Shown: one piece after another, positions 25,957 to 33,601 of the stretch
Numbering within the stretch: position 1 is the stretch's first letter
How the letters are laid out: every line of letters begins with the position of its first letter
DNA from: Mesorhizobium sp. 113-3-3
GTDB taxonomy: Bacteria; Pseudomonadota; Alphaproteobacteria; Rhizobiales; Rhizobiaceae
Assembly: GCF_016756495.1 (NCBI RefSeq)
Contig: NZ_AP023243.1
Coordinates: 3,042,501 to 3,106,500 of the forward strand
Length of the DNA: 64,000 nucleotides
Reading direction: 5' to 3'
Notes under the pieces: model-generated
Databases searched by the model: none
Seen by the model: only the letters and a program-made list of their open reading frames with translations
Told to the model about the DNA's origin: nothing
Program-made: the position numbers and the translations under genes

Positions 25957-27477
25957 TCAGTCCTGCCCGCCGGCGGGTGCTGTCCAAGTGCGCAAAACGT
26001 GTTTCTGGATCTTGCCGGATGCGGTGCGCGGCAGCGCGTCGGTGCGCAGGAATTCTCTCGGCACCTTGTAGCGGGCGATGCGGGCGCCGCAATGGCTTGC
26101 CAGATCGGCCGGATCGACGATGCATCCGGGCTTCACCACGACGAAGGCGCGCCCGACTTCGCCCCAGCGCGCGTCGGCGACGCCGATCACGGCGGCTTCG
26201 GCGATGCCGGGATGGTCGAGCAGAACGGTCTCGATTTCGACGGGATAGACGTTCTCGCCGCCGGAGATGAACATGTCCTTGCGACGGTCGACGAGGGTGA
26301 CAAAACCGTCCTCGTCGCGCCGCGCGATGTCGCCGGTGCGGAACCAGCCATCGGCGGTGAAGGCGCGCTCCGTCTCCTCCGGCCGGTTCCAGTAGCCTGG
26401 CGTGATCGAGGGGCCGGACAGCCATATCTCGCCTGGCTCGCCGGCTGCGACGTCGCGGCCCTCGTCATCGACGAGGCGCAGGCCGATCGTTGGCGCCGGT
26501 AGGCCGGCCGAGCCTGCCTTGCCGGCGATGCGGCCGGCCTCGACCGGCATGCCGAGCACCGTGCCTGCCTCGGTCATGCCGAAGCCGTCGGCCATGCACA
26601 CGCCTTGCGCCAGCCACCAGTTGATTTCGGCGGCCGGGTTTGGCGCGCCGCCGGTGAAGATGGCGGTGAGCGAAGTCCAGTGCGTCGGCGTGAAGTCGGG
26701 GTGGTCGCGCAGCATCCTGGCCATCTGCGGCACGCAGAAATAGTGGGTGACGCCAAGGGCCGGATCGGCAAGGCGGCGATTGGTGGCGCCGGCATCGAAA
26801 CCGGGCGAGATCAGCACCGTGCCGCCGTGAAGCAGCGGCGGGCGCAGATTGGTGATGAGGCCGATGACATGGAACATCGGCGCGTCACAGAGGAATATGC
26901 TGGCATTGCCGACACGGCCCAGCATACCGAAATTGACCGCGGTGGCAAAGGCGTTGCGCTCGGTGACGATGACGCCCTTTGGCCGGCCCGACGTGCCCGA
27001 TGTGTAGAGGATGATCGACGGCGTATCGTCGGCGGGCAGGGGACGGCGCGGCGCCGGCGCCCGTGCCTCCACCGTTCTCGCGAAGGCAGCGATTTCGACA
27101 GGCTTGCAACCCTTGGGCAGCGCCGTCTGCAGGACGGCATCATGCAGCAGCAGCGCCGGATCGCAATCGGCAAGGATCGCCTGCTGTTCGGCACCGGCGA
27201 GCCGCCAGTTGACCGGCACGAAGATGGCGCCGAGCCGCATTGCGGCCTGCTGCAGGATCAGGAGGTCGGCGCTGTTGCGGGCCAGCGTGGCGATCCGTTG
27301 CCCGGGCCTGACGCCGTAGCCGCTTTCGAGAACGCGCACAGCGCGCTGGATGGCCTCGTCAAGCGCGGCATAGGTCCAGCGCCGGCCGGAGGCGAGGTCG
27401 ACGCAGGCAACGCGGTCCGGCTGCGCGCCGGCATGCAGGGCCACCGGATCTGAAGTCGTCAAGGCCGGCATGCGCAT
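25957..27477 (-). CDS. Acyl/aryl-CoA synthetase (feruloyl-CoA synthetase-like)
   Basis: 506-residue ANL-superfamily adenylating enzyme. P-loop-like motif YTSGTSGRPKGV (about 156-167), DGFGMTEAG, GWFRTGDIAR and the C-terminal PRTASGKIQK with the catalytic Lys are intact. It is the second gene after a hydroxycinnamoyl-CoA hydratase/lyase homologue, 45 bp downstream, so activation of a hydroxycinnamate (ferulate, p-coumarate or caffeate) to its CoA ester is the best guess. The sequence alone cannot separate this from a fatty-acyl ligase. Control is expected from the MarR operators upstream of the operon. Confidence 0.85.
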   Translation of the reverse strand: MRMPALTTSDPVALHAGAQPDRVACVDLASGRRWTYAALDEAIQRAVRVLESGYGVRPGQRIATLARNSADLLILQQAAMRLGAIFVPVNWRLAGAEQQAILADCDPALLLHDAVLQTALPKGCKPVEIAAFARTVEARAPAPRRPLPADDTPSIILYTSGTSGRPKGVIVTERNAFATAVNFGMLGRVGNASIFLCDAPMFHVIGLITNLRPPLLHGGTVLISPGFDAGATNRRLADPALGVTHYFCVPQMARMLRDHPDFTPTHWTSLTAIFTGGAPNPAAEINWWLAQGVCMADGFGMTEAGTVLGMPVEAGRIAGKAGSAGLPAPTIGLRLVDDEGRDVAAGEPGEIWLSGPSITPGYWNRPEETERAFTADGWFRTGDIARRDEDGFVTLVDRRKDMFISGGENVYPVEIETVLLDHPGIAEAAVIGVADARWGEVGRAFVVVKPGCIVDPADLASHCGARIARYKVPREFLRTDALPRTASGKIQKHVLRTWTAPAGGQD

Positions 27478-27522
27478 CTCCTCCCAGATTGCGTCGGTGG
27501 CTCGCGTCGTTGGCTTATCGCG

Positions 27523-28338
27523 TCACCTGGCCTTGTCGTAGGCACCGAGGCCGGGCTTGTAGCTCTTTTCGTCGATGAACTGGCGGATGCCTTCCTTGCG
27601 GCCCTCATTGTCGTGCGAGTTGGCCGCCTCCTGGGCGCGGACGAGATAGTCCTCGGCATTGTCGTAGGTCATTTCGCCGACGCGGCGGATGGCGTCCTTG
27701 GTCGCCTTCAGCGCGATCGGGTTCTTCTTCAAGAGGATGTTGGCGACCTCGGTGACCCGCGCCTTCAGCTCGGCCAACGGCAGGCTTTCATTGACCAGCT
27801 TCCAGGCGGCGGCCTTCCTGCCGTCGATCAATTCGCCGGTCAGCGCGTGATACATGGCGTCACGCATCGACAGGAGGTCGACCACCACCTTGGTGGCGCC
27901 GCCGCCGGGCAGGATGCCCCAGTTGATCTCGGACAGAGCGAATTGCGCCTCGTCGGCGGCGAAGGCGAGGTCGCAAGCGAAAAGCGGGCCATAGCCGCCA
28001 CCAAAGCACCAGCCATTGACCATGGCGATGGTCGGCTTGCCGTACCAGCGCAGGCGCCGCCACCAGCCATAGGCTTCCGCTTGCGCCTTGCGCACGGCGC
28101 CAAGCCCCTTGGCTTCGGTCTCGCGGAAATACTCCTTGAGGTCCATGCCCGCCGACCAGGCGCTGCCTTCGCCCGACAGCACGAGCACGCCGACATCGTC
28201 GCGGTACTCGAGTTCGTCGAGAACCTCCATCATGCGCCGGTTGAGCGCCGGGTTCATGCAATTGCGCTTGTCCGGCCGGTCGAAGCGCACCCAGGCGATG
28301 CCGTTCTCGACGTCGAAGGCAACGGTCTCATCGGTCAT
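27523..28338 (-). CDS. ech: p-Hydroxycinnamoyl-CoA hydratase/lyase
   Basis: 271-residue crotonase-fold enzyme very close to the Pseudomonas feruloyl-CoA hydratase/lyase: AGMDLKEYFRE, KPTIAMVNGWCFGGG, LSEINWGILPGG, and the C-terminal FIDEKSYKPGL are hallmark stretches. It hydrates feruloyl- or p-coumaroyl-CoA and then cleaves it to acetyl-CoA and vanillin or 4-hydroxybenzaldehyde. Start at 28338 (MTDETVAF) is preferred to 28347, because GGGAGG would otherwise abut the codon. First gene of the ligase operon, divergent from marR. No aldehyde dehydrogenase gene is visible here. Confidence 0.9.
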   Translation of the reverse strand: MTDETVAFDVENGIAWVRFDRPDKRNCMNPALNRRMMEVLDELEYRDDVGVLVLSGEGSAWSAGMDLKEYFRETEAKGLGAVRKAQAEAYGWWRRLRWYGKPTIAMVNGWCFGGGYGPLFACDLAFAADEAQFALSEINWGILPGGGATKVVVDLLSMRDAMYHALTGELIDGRKAAAWKLVNESLPLAELKARVTEVANILLKKNPIALKATKDAIRRVGEMTYDNAEDYLVRAQEAANSHDNEGRKEGIRQFIDEKSYKPGLGAYDKAR

Positions 28339-28369
28339 GGTCGGCATCCTCCCGTTCCATTTGGAAATT

Positions 28370-28409
28370 GCTATGGAGCATAGCTATCTCGATTGCTATG
28401 TCGCATAGT
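28370..28409. promoter_or_regulatory. Two GCTATG-N3-CATAGC palindromes, MarR operators
   Basis: GCTATG-GAG-CATAGC (28370-28384) is perfect; GCTATG-TCG-CATAGT (28395-28409) has one mismatch. Both share the flank ATTGCTATG. Their centres are 25 bp apart, in the promoter region between ech and the divergent MarR gene. Two sites on nearly the same face suggest cooperative repression. Confidence 0.85.
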
Positions 28410-28452
28410 CTTTTTCGCTTGACAAGGGCCGGCATCGCGGCGATCGGTTGGC

Positions 28453-28917
28453 ATGGACGAAACCCAGCTTCACCCCGGGCCAGACATGATGTCCGAAAAC
28501 GGGCTCGATGCGCAGATCGGCTACAATCTCAAGCGCGCCTCGGCTTTCGCGCTCAATGATTTCGCGGTCGAGCTGACCGATGCGAGGCTGCGCCCGGTCA
28601 CCTATGGCATGCTGGCGCTGATCGATGAGAGGCCAGGCATCCGCGCCGCGGAGCTGTGCCGCCTGCTCGGCATGAAGAGCGCCAACATGGCGCCGCTGCT
28701 GGCCGAGCTGGAAGAGCGCGGGCTGGTGGAGCGCGACGACCATGCCGAGGACAGGCGCGTGCGGGTGCTGACGCTGACGCAGGCGGCCAGGCAGGCCATG
28801 CCCGGCTGGCGGCGACAGGTTCGCCGGCACGAGGACAGGTTCCTGCAAAGGCTGACGAAGAAGGAGCGGGCGACGCTGCTGCGCCTGCTGCGCCTGATCT
28901 GGACGGATGAAGATTGA
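28453..28917 (+). CDS. MarR family regulator of the hydroxycinnamate operon
   Basis: 154 residues with a winged HTH: RAAELCRLLGMKSANMAPLLAELEERGLV, then DRRVRVLTLTQAA as the wing. MarR regulators such as FerR, CouR and HcaR repress hydroxycinnamate genes and release DNA when the CoA thioester binds. Its divergence from ech and the doubled palindrome between them fit that model exactly. The start could instead be the ATGs at 28486 or 28489. Ligand assignment is by context. Confidence 0.88.
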   Translation: MDETQLHPGPDMMSENGLDAQIGYNLKRASAFALNDFAVELTDARLRPVTYGMLALIDERPGIRAAELCRLLGMKSANMAPLLAELEERGLVERDDHAEDRRVRVLTLTQAARQAMPGWRRQVRRHEDRFLQRLTKKERATLLRLLRLIWTDED

Positions 28918-28971
28918 GGGCTGTTTAGCTGGTTTCCCGTCCGAGGCTGAGCAGCAGCGGCAGTATGGGTT

Positions 28972-30105
28972 TCATGGCGTCGTCGCCGGGACCAGGAAAC
29001 GGTCGGGCGCCAGCGCCGCGGCGGTGACGCCGAGCGCCGTGACATCTTCCGGCAGGGGCTCGCCGCGCATCAGCGTCGCGCTCAGCCTGGCCAAGCTCAG
29101 CGACACCTGAAAACCATAGCCGCCCTGGCCGCCAAGCCAGAAGAAGCCGGGCAGGCGGGGGTCGAAGCCGGCGACCGGCGTGCGGTCGGGCGCGAAGGTG
29201 CGCAGGCCTGCCCATGGCGTCGACGGCCGGCCGATGCGCATCGACGTCGCCTGCTCGATGCGGTCGACGGCGATGGCGACGTCGAGGTCTTCCGGATACG
29301 CGTCGCAAGGCTCGGAGTCGGTCTCGTCGGCGAGCGAGCCGATGAGCCTGCCGGCGTCGGGCTTGAAGTAGAATTGTTCGTGCAAGTCGACCACCAGCGG
29401 CCAGCCGGCGATGTCGGTGCCCGCAGGCGGGTCGAACAGGAAGGCGGTGCGCCGCTTGGGCTGGAAGCCGAGGCCGGAGAGCCCGGCCAGGCCAGCGACG
29501 ACATCGACCCAGGCGCCGGCGGCGTTGACGACGATGTCGGCTGAATAGACACCGGCGCTCGTCTCCACCCGCAGGCCGCCGCCGTCGCGCGAGATGGCGC
29601 GCACTTCCTCGCCGGTGCGGATCAGGCCGCCGCCAGCCTTTAGCGCCGAGGCACAGGCCGCCAGCATCTTGTCGGTGTCGACATCCACCGCGTCCGGCTC
29701 ATAGGCGCCGCCGCAAGTGGCTTCAGTGGCAATGACGGGAACCATAACGTGGAGCTCGGCCGCCGACAGGCGGCGCACGCTGGGCACCAGCGCCTGCAAT
29801 TCGCCGGCCAGCTTGTCGATCGCGGCGCCGTCGCCTTTCCAGCCGACATGCAGCGCGCCGCGCCGATGGGCAGCAAAGCCGCCCTCGATGATCGCCTGCC
29901 GGCTGGCCAGCGTCAGAGCGCGCACCAGCCGGTTTCCATAGGTCTCGGTGAACAAGGCGGCGGAGCGGCCGCTAGCGTGGTAGCCAAGATGCGGCTCGCG
30001 CTCGAGGACGGTAACGGAGGCCCAATCCCGCACGGCGGCGGCCACCGACAGACCGGCAATGCCACCACCGATGACGACGATTTTTTGGGGAGGATTCGAA
30101 AGCAT
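28972..30105 (-). CDS. FAD-dependent amino-acid oxidoreductase (DadA/glycine-oxidase-like)
   Basis: 377-residue DAO-family flavoenzyme. The N-terminal dinucleotide motif IVVIGGGIAGLSVAAAV, a second FAD segment VVNAAGAWVD (about 190) and the C-terminal GLRTFAPDRTPVAGF and GGQGGYGFQVS are all typical. It probably oxidises a D-amino acid or N-methylated or cyclic amino acid to an imino acid. It follows the ornithine-cyclodeaminase-like gene by 50 bp in the same direction, and that family can reduce cyclic imines, so the pair could handle a proline-type or lysine-type compound. Substrate unknown. Confidence 0.88.
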   Translation of the reverse strand: MLSNPPQKIVVIGGGIAGLSVAAAVRDWASVTVLEREPHLGYHASGRSAALFTETYGNRLVRALTLASRQAIIEGGFAAHRRGALHVGWKGDGAAIDKLAGELQALVPSVRRLSAAELHVMVPVIATEATCGGAYEPDAVDVDTDKMLAACASALKAGGGLIRTGEEVRAISRDGGGLRVETSAGVYSADIVVNAAGAWVDVVAGLAGLSGLGFQPKRRTAFLFDPPAGTDIAGWPLVVDLHEQFYFKPDAGRLIGSLADETDSEPCDAYPEDLDVAIAVDRIEQATSMRIGRPSTPWAGLRTFAPDRTPVAGFDPRLPGFFWLGGQGGYGFQVSLSLARLSATLMRGEPLPEDVTALGVTAAALAPDRFLVPATTP

Positions 30106-30155
30106 CCAGCACTCCTAAAAATGATTTCGTATCCAGTCAAACGGCGCGACCGCTT

Positions 30156-31151
30156 CTACAGGGCCACGGTCCGCCCCAATCCCCGCCGAACTGCCTCGCG
30201 ATAGGCAAGGTCGGCCGCCACCATGTCTTCCATGGCAACACCCATGGCCTTGTAGACGGTGACCTGGCCGGCGCCGGTCCTTCCCGGCCGCAGTCCAAGC
30301 AGCATCTCGCCGAGCTCTGTCCCGGTTTGCGGATCGATGCCATTGAGTTCGCAAGAGCCGACCGGCGTCGGGGCGAAGGCGTCCCTGGTCTCGACGAACA
30401 GGCTGGCCCGGCCGACAAGCTCGACCGGCAGTTCGCCGCCGGGCGGCGCGACGCCCACCGACGAGACATGCGTGCCGGGCCGCACCCACTCGGCCGAAAT
30501 CACCGGCTGGTAGGAATGCGTTGCCAGGCACACGACATCCGACGAGCGCACCGCGGCCTCGATGTCGCAGACGGCGACGACACCCGGATGCCGCGCCGCC
30601 AGTGCCTGCGCGTCCGCGAATTCCTTCGAGACGACGCGGATTTCGGAGAAGTCCCGCACCAGCGGCAGGAGGTGCAAATGCTGTCCGGCCTGCACGCCGG
30701 CGCCGACCACCGTCGCGACCCTGGCGTCGCGGCGGGCGAGTTCGCGCACCGAGAGCACGGCCGAGCCGGAGGTGCGCACGGCGGTGATGTAGGTGCCGTC
30801 CATGACGCAGACCGGCATGCCCGTTTCGGGGTCGAACAGATGGATGGTTGCGAGATGGCTGGGGATCGCCCGGGAGATATTGCCTTCGAAGACGTTGACG
30901 ATCTTCACCGTCAAATGCATGCCCGCCATCCAGGCCGGCATCGCCAGCGAATAGCCGGCCTGGGGAATGTCGAGCTGCGGCCGCGCCGGATTGACGATCT
31001 TGCCGCCGGACAATGCCTTGAAGCCCTCTGCCAGAGCATCGAGAAGCCGGCGCGGGTCGATGCATGTTTTCACCTCGGCCTCGCTCAGGATGAGCACAGG
31101 TATGTCGCCCTTGGTCAGGGCATTGCGGGAGGTCGGTGTCGCTGATGTCAT
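30156..31151 (-). CDS. Ornithine cyclodeaminase/mu-crystallin family protein
   Basis: 331 residues. The NAD-binding motif ATVVGAGVQAGQHL (about 140) and the substrate-side MPAWM and VKIVNVF stretches fit the ornithine cyclodeaminase/mu-crystallin family, which includes ketimine and pyrroline-2-carboxylate reductases. The start at 31151 is preferred over 31229, which lies in the promoter. First gene of the pair with the DAO-type oxidase. The divergent Lrp regulator is the likely controller. Activity as a cyclodeaminase or as an imine reductase cannot be separated here. Confidence 0.88.
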   Translation of the reverse strand: MTSATPTSRNALTKGDIPVLILSEAEVKTCIDPRRLLDALAEGFKALSGGKIVNPARPQLDIPQAGYSLAMPAWMAGMHLTVKIVNVFEGNISRAIPSHLATIHLFDPETGMPVCVMDGTYITAVRTSGSAVLSVRELARRDARVATVVGAGVQAGQHLHLLPLVRDFSEIRVVSKEFADAQALAARHPGVVAVCDIEAAVRSSDVVCLATHSYQPVISAEWVRPGTHVSSVGVAPPGGELPVELVGRASLFVETRDAFAPTPVGSCELNGIDPQTGTELGEMLLGLRPGRTGAGQVTVYKAMGVAMEDMVAADLAYREAVRRGLGRTVAL

Positions 31152-31280
31152 GGGAATTGCCTCGGTCGGGTTGCGTTGCCCGCCAACGGTATTGCCACTC
31201 GACAGCGTGATGAAATATGCTGTTTTCACGATTTTGGCGTGATAATCGCGCTATCGGTGGCCAGAAAGCGTGAATTCCGA

Positions 31281-31742
31281 ATGGACGATCTTGACCGTAT
31301 CGATCGCTCGCTGTTGCGCTTGCTGCAGGAGGATGGCCGCCGCACGACGCTCGATCTGGCCCGCCGCGTCGGCCTGTCGCCGACCGGGGCGGCGCAGCGC
31401 ATCAAGCGGCTGTTTTCCGAAGGCTTCATCCGGGCGGTGCGGGCCGTTCTCGACCCGGCCCGGATCGGCCAGGCACAACTCGTCTTCATCGAAGTGCGGC
31501 TCGATCATACGGCCCCGCATGTCTTCGACCGCTTCGCCGAGGCGGTCCTGCGGGCGCCCGAGATCATCGAATGCCACATGGTGGTTGGCGGCTTCGACTA
31601 CCTGGTCAAGGCGCGCATCGCCGACATGGCGATGTTCCAGGATTTCCTGCAGCGGGTGATCCTGCCGCTGCCCGGCGTCCGGGAGACGCATACCTACGCC
31701 TCGATCGCCAATGTGAAGCCGGACGCGTTGCTGCCGATCTAA
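31281..31742 (+). CDS. Lrp/AsnC family regulator
   Basis: 153 residues: HTH at the N-terminus (LDRIDRSLLRLLQEDGRRTTLDLARRVGLSPTG region) followed by an AsnC-type ligand domain ending GVRETHTYASIANVK. Typical of local Lrp activators of amino-acid catabolism. Divergent from the ornithine-cyclodeaminase/oxidase pair with 129 bp between starts. An upstream start at 31176 would read through the promoter and is rejected. A dispersed repeat begins at its stop codon. Confidence 0.92.
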   Translation: MDDLDRIDRSLLRLLQEDGRRTTLDLARRVGLSPTGAAQRIKRLFSEGFIRAVRAVLDPARIGQAQLVFIEVRLDHTAPHVFDRFAEAVLRAPEIIECHMVVGGFDYLVKARIADMAMFQDFLQRVILPLPGVRETHTYASIANVKPDALLPI

Positions 31743-31826
31743 AGCGCGTCACGCGACGCGCTTTAGATCTTTGTTTTTTATGCATGTCGTTCCCCCAAAA
31801 CCGAGGTCACTTTTGGGCGACATGCA
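31741..31826 (-). repeat. Dispersed two-hairpin repeat, copy 3 (B then A)
   Basis: B hairpin AAAGCGCGTC-ACGC-GACGCGCTTT (31741-31764), then 16 bp including TTTTTT, then the A palindrome TGCATGTCG...CCAAAA...TTTTGGGCGACATGCA (31781-31826). It fills the entire gap between the convergent lrp-type and LysR stops. Same parts as copy 2, inverted. Confidence 0.88.
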
Positions 31827-32726
31827 TTAGACCGGCGGCCGTTCCCCGGCATCCAGCAGCCATTGCCGCACGGCCTGTGTCGGTTCGGGATGGCGCTGCT
31901 TCCTCGGCATCACGACATGGAAATCCTGCGTGCCGCGCATTTCGCCACTAACCGGCTGGACGAGGCGGCCGGCTGCGAGGTCGGCGGCGACGAGGAAGCG
32001 GCTGGCCAGCGCTATGCCCTGGCCGGCGATGGCCGCGTCGATGGCGAGGCTGGTCTGGTTGAAGCGCATGCGTTTGAGCTCGGCCGTCATCTTCAGGCCG
32101 ACGGCTTTTTCCATGAACTCCGGCCACAGATTGTGCGCGTCGTGTAGCAGGACGTGATGCTGGATTTCGGCCGCGGCGATTTCGGTCGTGCCGGCCGGCA
32201 GCAGGGCCGGGCTGCAGATGGCGACGATCTGCTGGGGAAACAGCAGGTCGACGACCAGGCCGGCGCCGAAGGGCGGGCGGCCTTGCCTGACCGCAATGTC
32301 GACGCCGTCGGCCTGGAAGCTCGACAGGCTTTCGCTGGCCAGCACGCGCAGGTCGACCAGCGGGTTGTCGGCCATGAAATCCTGCAGCCTTGGGATCAGC
32401 CATTTGGTGGCGAAGCTCGGCGTCACACTGATCGTCAGCCGCGCCGGCTCTGGGCGCAGCAGCAGCGTCGCCTCCGAGATCAGGTCGAAGGCGCGGCGGA
32501 TGTTGGGCACATAGGCGCGCCCCTGATCGGTCAGCGCCAGGCCGCGCGGCAGCCGCTCGAACAGTTTCGTGCCGAGATGGCTCTCCAGGCCGCGAATGTG
32601 CTGGGCCACCGCACCCTGGGTGACGTTCAGTTCCTCTGCGGCGATGCGGAAGTTGAGATGGCGCGCCGAGGCCTCGAAGGCGCGCAGCGCATTCAGCGGC
32701 GGCAGGCTCAGGAAGGCTTCGGGCAT
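31827..32726 (-). CDS. LysR family regulator (GcvA-like)
   Basis: 299 residues: N-terminal HTH (LPPLNALRAFEASARHLNF, ELNVTQGAVAQHIRGLESHLG), then a substrate-binding domain from about 95. The opening text is that of the GcvA/AmpR branch. It is divergent from an SDR gene with an atypical active site, so it most likely activates that gene. A 12-bp palindrome lies between them. Its stop codon directly abuts a dispersed repeat. Confidence 0.92.
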   Translation of the reverse strand: MPEAFLSLPPLNALRAFEASARHLNFRIAAEELNVTQGAVAQHIRGLESHLGTKLFERLPRGLALTDQGRAYVPNIRRAFDLISEATLLLRPEPARLTISVTPSFATKWLIPRLQDFMADNPLVDLRVLASESLSSFQADGVDIAVRQGRPPFGAGLVVDLLFPQQIVAICSPALLPAGTTEIAAAEIQHHVLLHDAHNLWPEFMEKAVGLKMTAELKRMRFNQTSLAIDAAIAGQGIALASRFLVAADLAAGRLVQPVSGEMRGTQDFHVVMPRKQRHPEPTQAVRQWLLDAGERPPV

Positions 32727-32761
32727 GCAGGAGTTTTTCTACTGGTTGATTTCAGGCATTC

Positions 32762-32773
32762 TGGTTCGAACCA
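32762..32773. promoter_or_regulatory. TGGTTCGAACCA palindrome, candidate LysR site
   Basis: Perfect 12-bp palindrome in the 127-bp region between the divergent LysR and SDR genes, with LysR-style symmetry. Position supports an operator; binding untested. Confidence 0.5.
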
Positions 32774-32853
32774 AGCGGCAAAACCAGCTATATCACCGTT
32801 CAAATCCCGAAAACACCGCCTGCGGTGCCCGCCAACCCTGAGAGGAAAATCCA

Positions 32854-33558
32854 ATGAGTGTAGAAAAAGTGGCTGTTGTCGTGGCTGGTGGCAGCGGCAT
32901 GGGAGCGGCGGCGGCCAAACGGCTGGCCGCGGATGGGTTCAAGGTCGCCATCCTGTCCTCGTCGGGCAAGGGCGAGGCGCTGGCCAAGGCGTTGGGCGGG
33001 CTCGGCGTCACCGGCTCCAACCAGTCGAATGACGACCTGCAGCGCCTCGCCGACCTGACGCTGGAGCGTTTCGGCCGCATCGACGTGCTGGTCAACAGCG
33101 GCGGCCACGGGCCGCGCGCGCCGATCCTGGAGATCACGGACGAGCAGTGGCACACCGGCATGGACGTCTATCTGATGAACGTCATCCGGCCGGTGCGCAT
33201 CGTCGCGCCGCAAATGGTCAAGCAGAAGGGCGGCGCCATCATCAACATCTCGACCGCCTGGGTCGCCGAGCCGAACGCGATGTTCCCGACCTCGGCCGTG
33301 TTCCGCGCCGGATTGACCGCCTACACCAAGATCTTCTCCAACACCTACGCGGCTGACAATGTGCGCATGAACAATGTGCTGCCCGGCTGGATCGACAGCC
33401 TGCCGGCGACCGAAGAGCGCCGCGACAACGTGCCTATGCAGCGCTACGGCACGAGCGAGGAGGTGGCGGCGACGATTGCGTTCCTGGCGTCGGAAGGCGC
33501 AGGCTATATCACCGGCCAGAACATCCGCGTGGACGGAGGCGTTATCCGGGCGCTGTGA
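32854..33558 (+). CDS. SDR-family protein lacking the canonical Tyr and Lys
   Basis: 234 residues of SDR fold: AGGSGMGAAAAKRL near the N-terminus (one residue short of TGxxxGIG), VLVNSGGHGP, INISTAW, and a C-terminal ITGQNIRVDGG. Where the catalytic YxASK is expected, the text reads TSAVFRAG, so the Tyr and Lys are replaced by Thr and Phe. The rest is well conserved, so this is a divergent subfamily rather than a wreck. It may bind NAD(P) without classical catalysis or use another residue. ATG at 32854 follows GAGAGGA. Controlled probably by the divergent LysR. Confidence 0.85.
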   Translation: MSVEKVAVVVAGGSGMGAAAAKRLAADGFKVAILSSSGKGEALAKALGGLGVTGSNQSNDDLQRLADLTLERFGRIDVLVNSGGHGPRAPILEITDEQWHTGMDVYLMNVIRPVRIVAPQMVKQKGGAIINISTAWVAEPNAMFPTSAVFRAGLTAYTKIFSNTYAADNVRMNNVLPGWIDSLPATEERRDNVPMQRYGTSEEVAATIAFLASEGAGYITGQNIRVDGGVIRAL

Positions 33559-33601
33559 GGCGCCGACCGGGCTTAGGTTCCTGGCCCCACGATCATGGGG
33601 G

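Noticed and set aside
25232..27477. BKACE gene as part of the hydroxycinnamate operon
   Set aside because: It is convergent with the CoA-ligase gene, so it is not co-transcribed with it.
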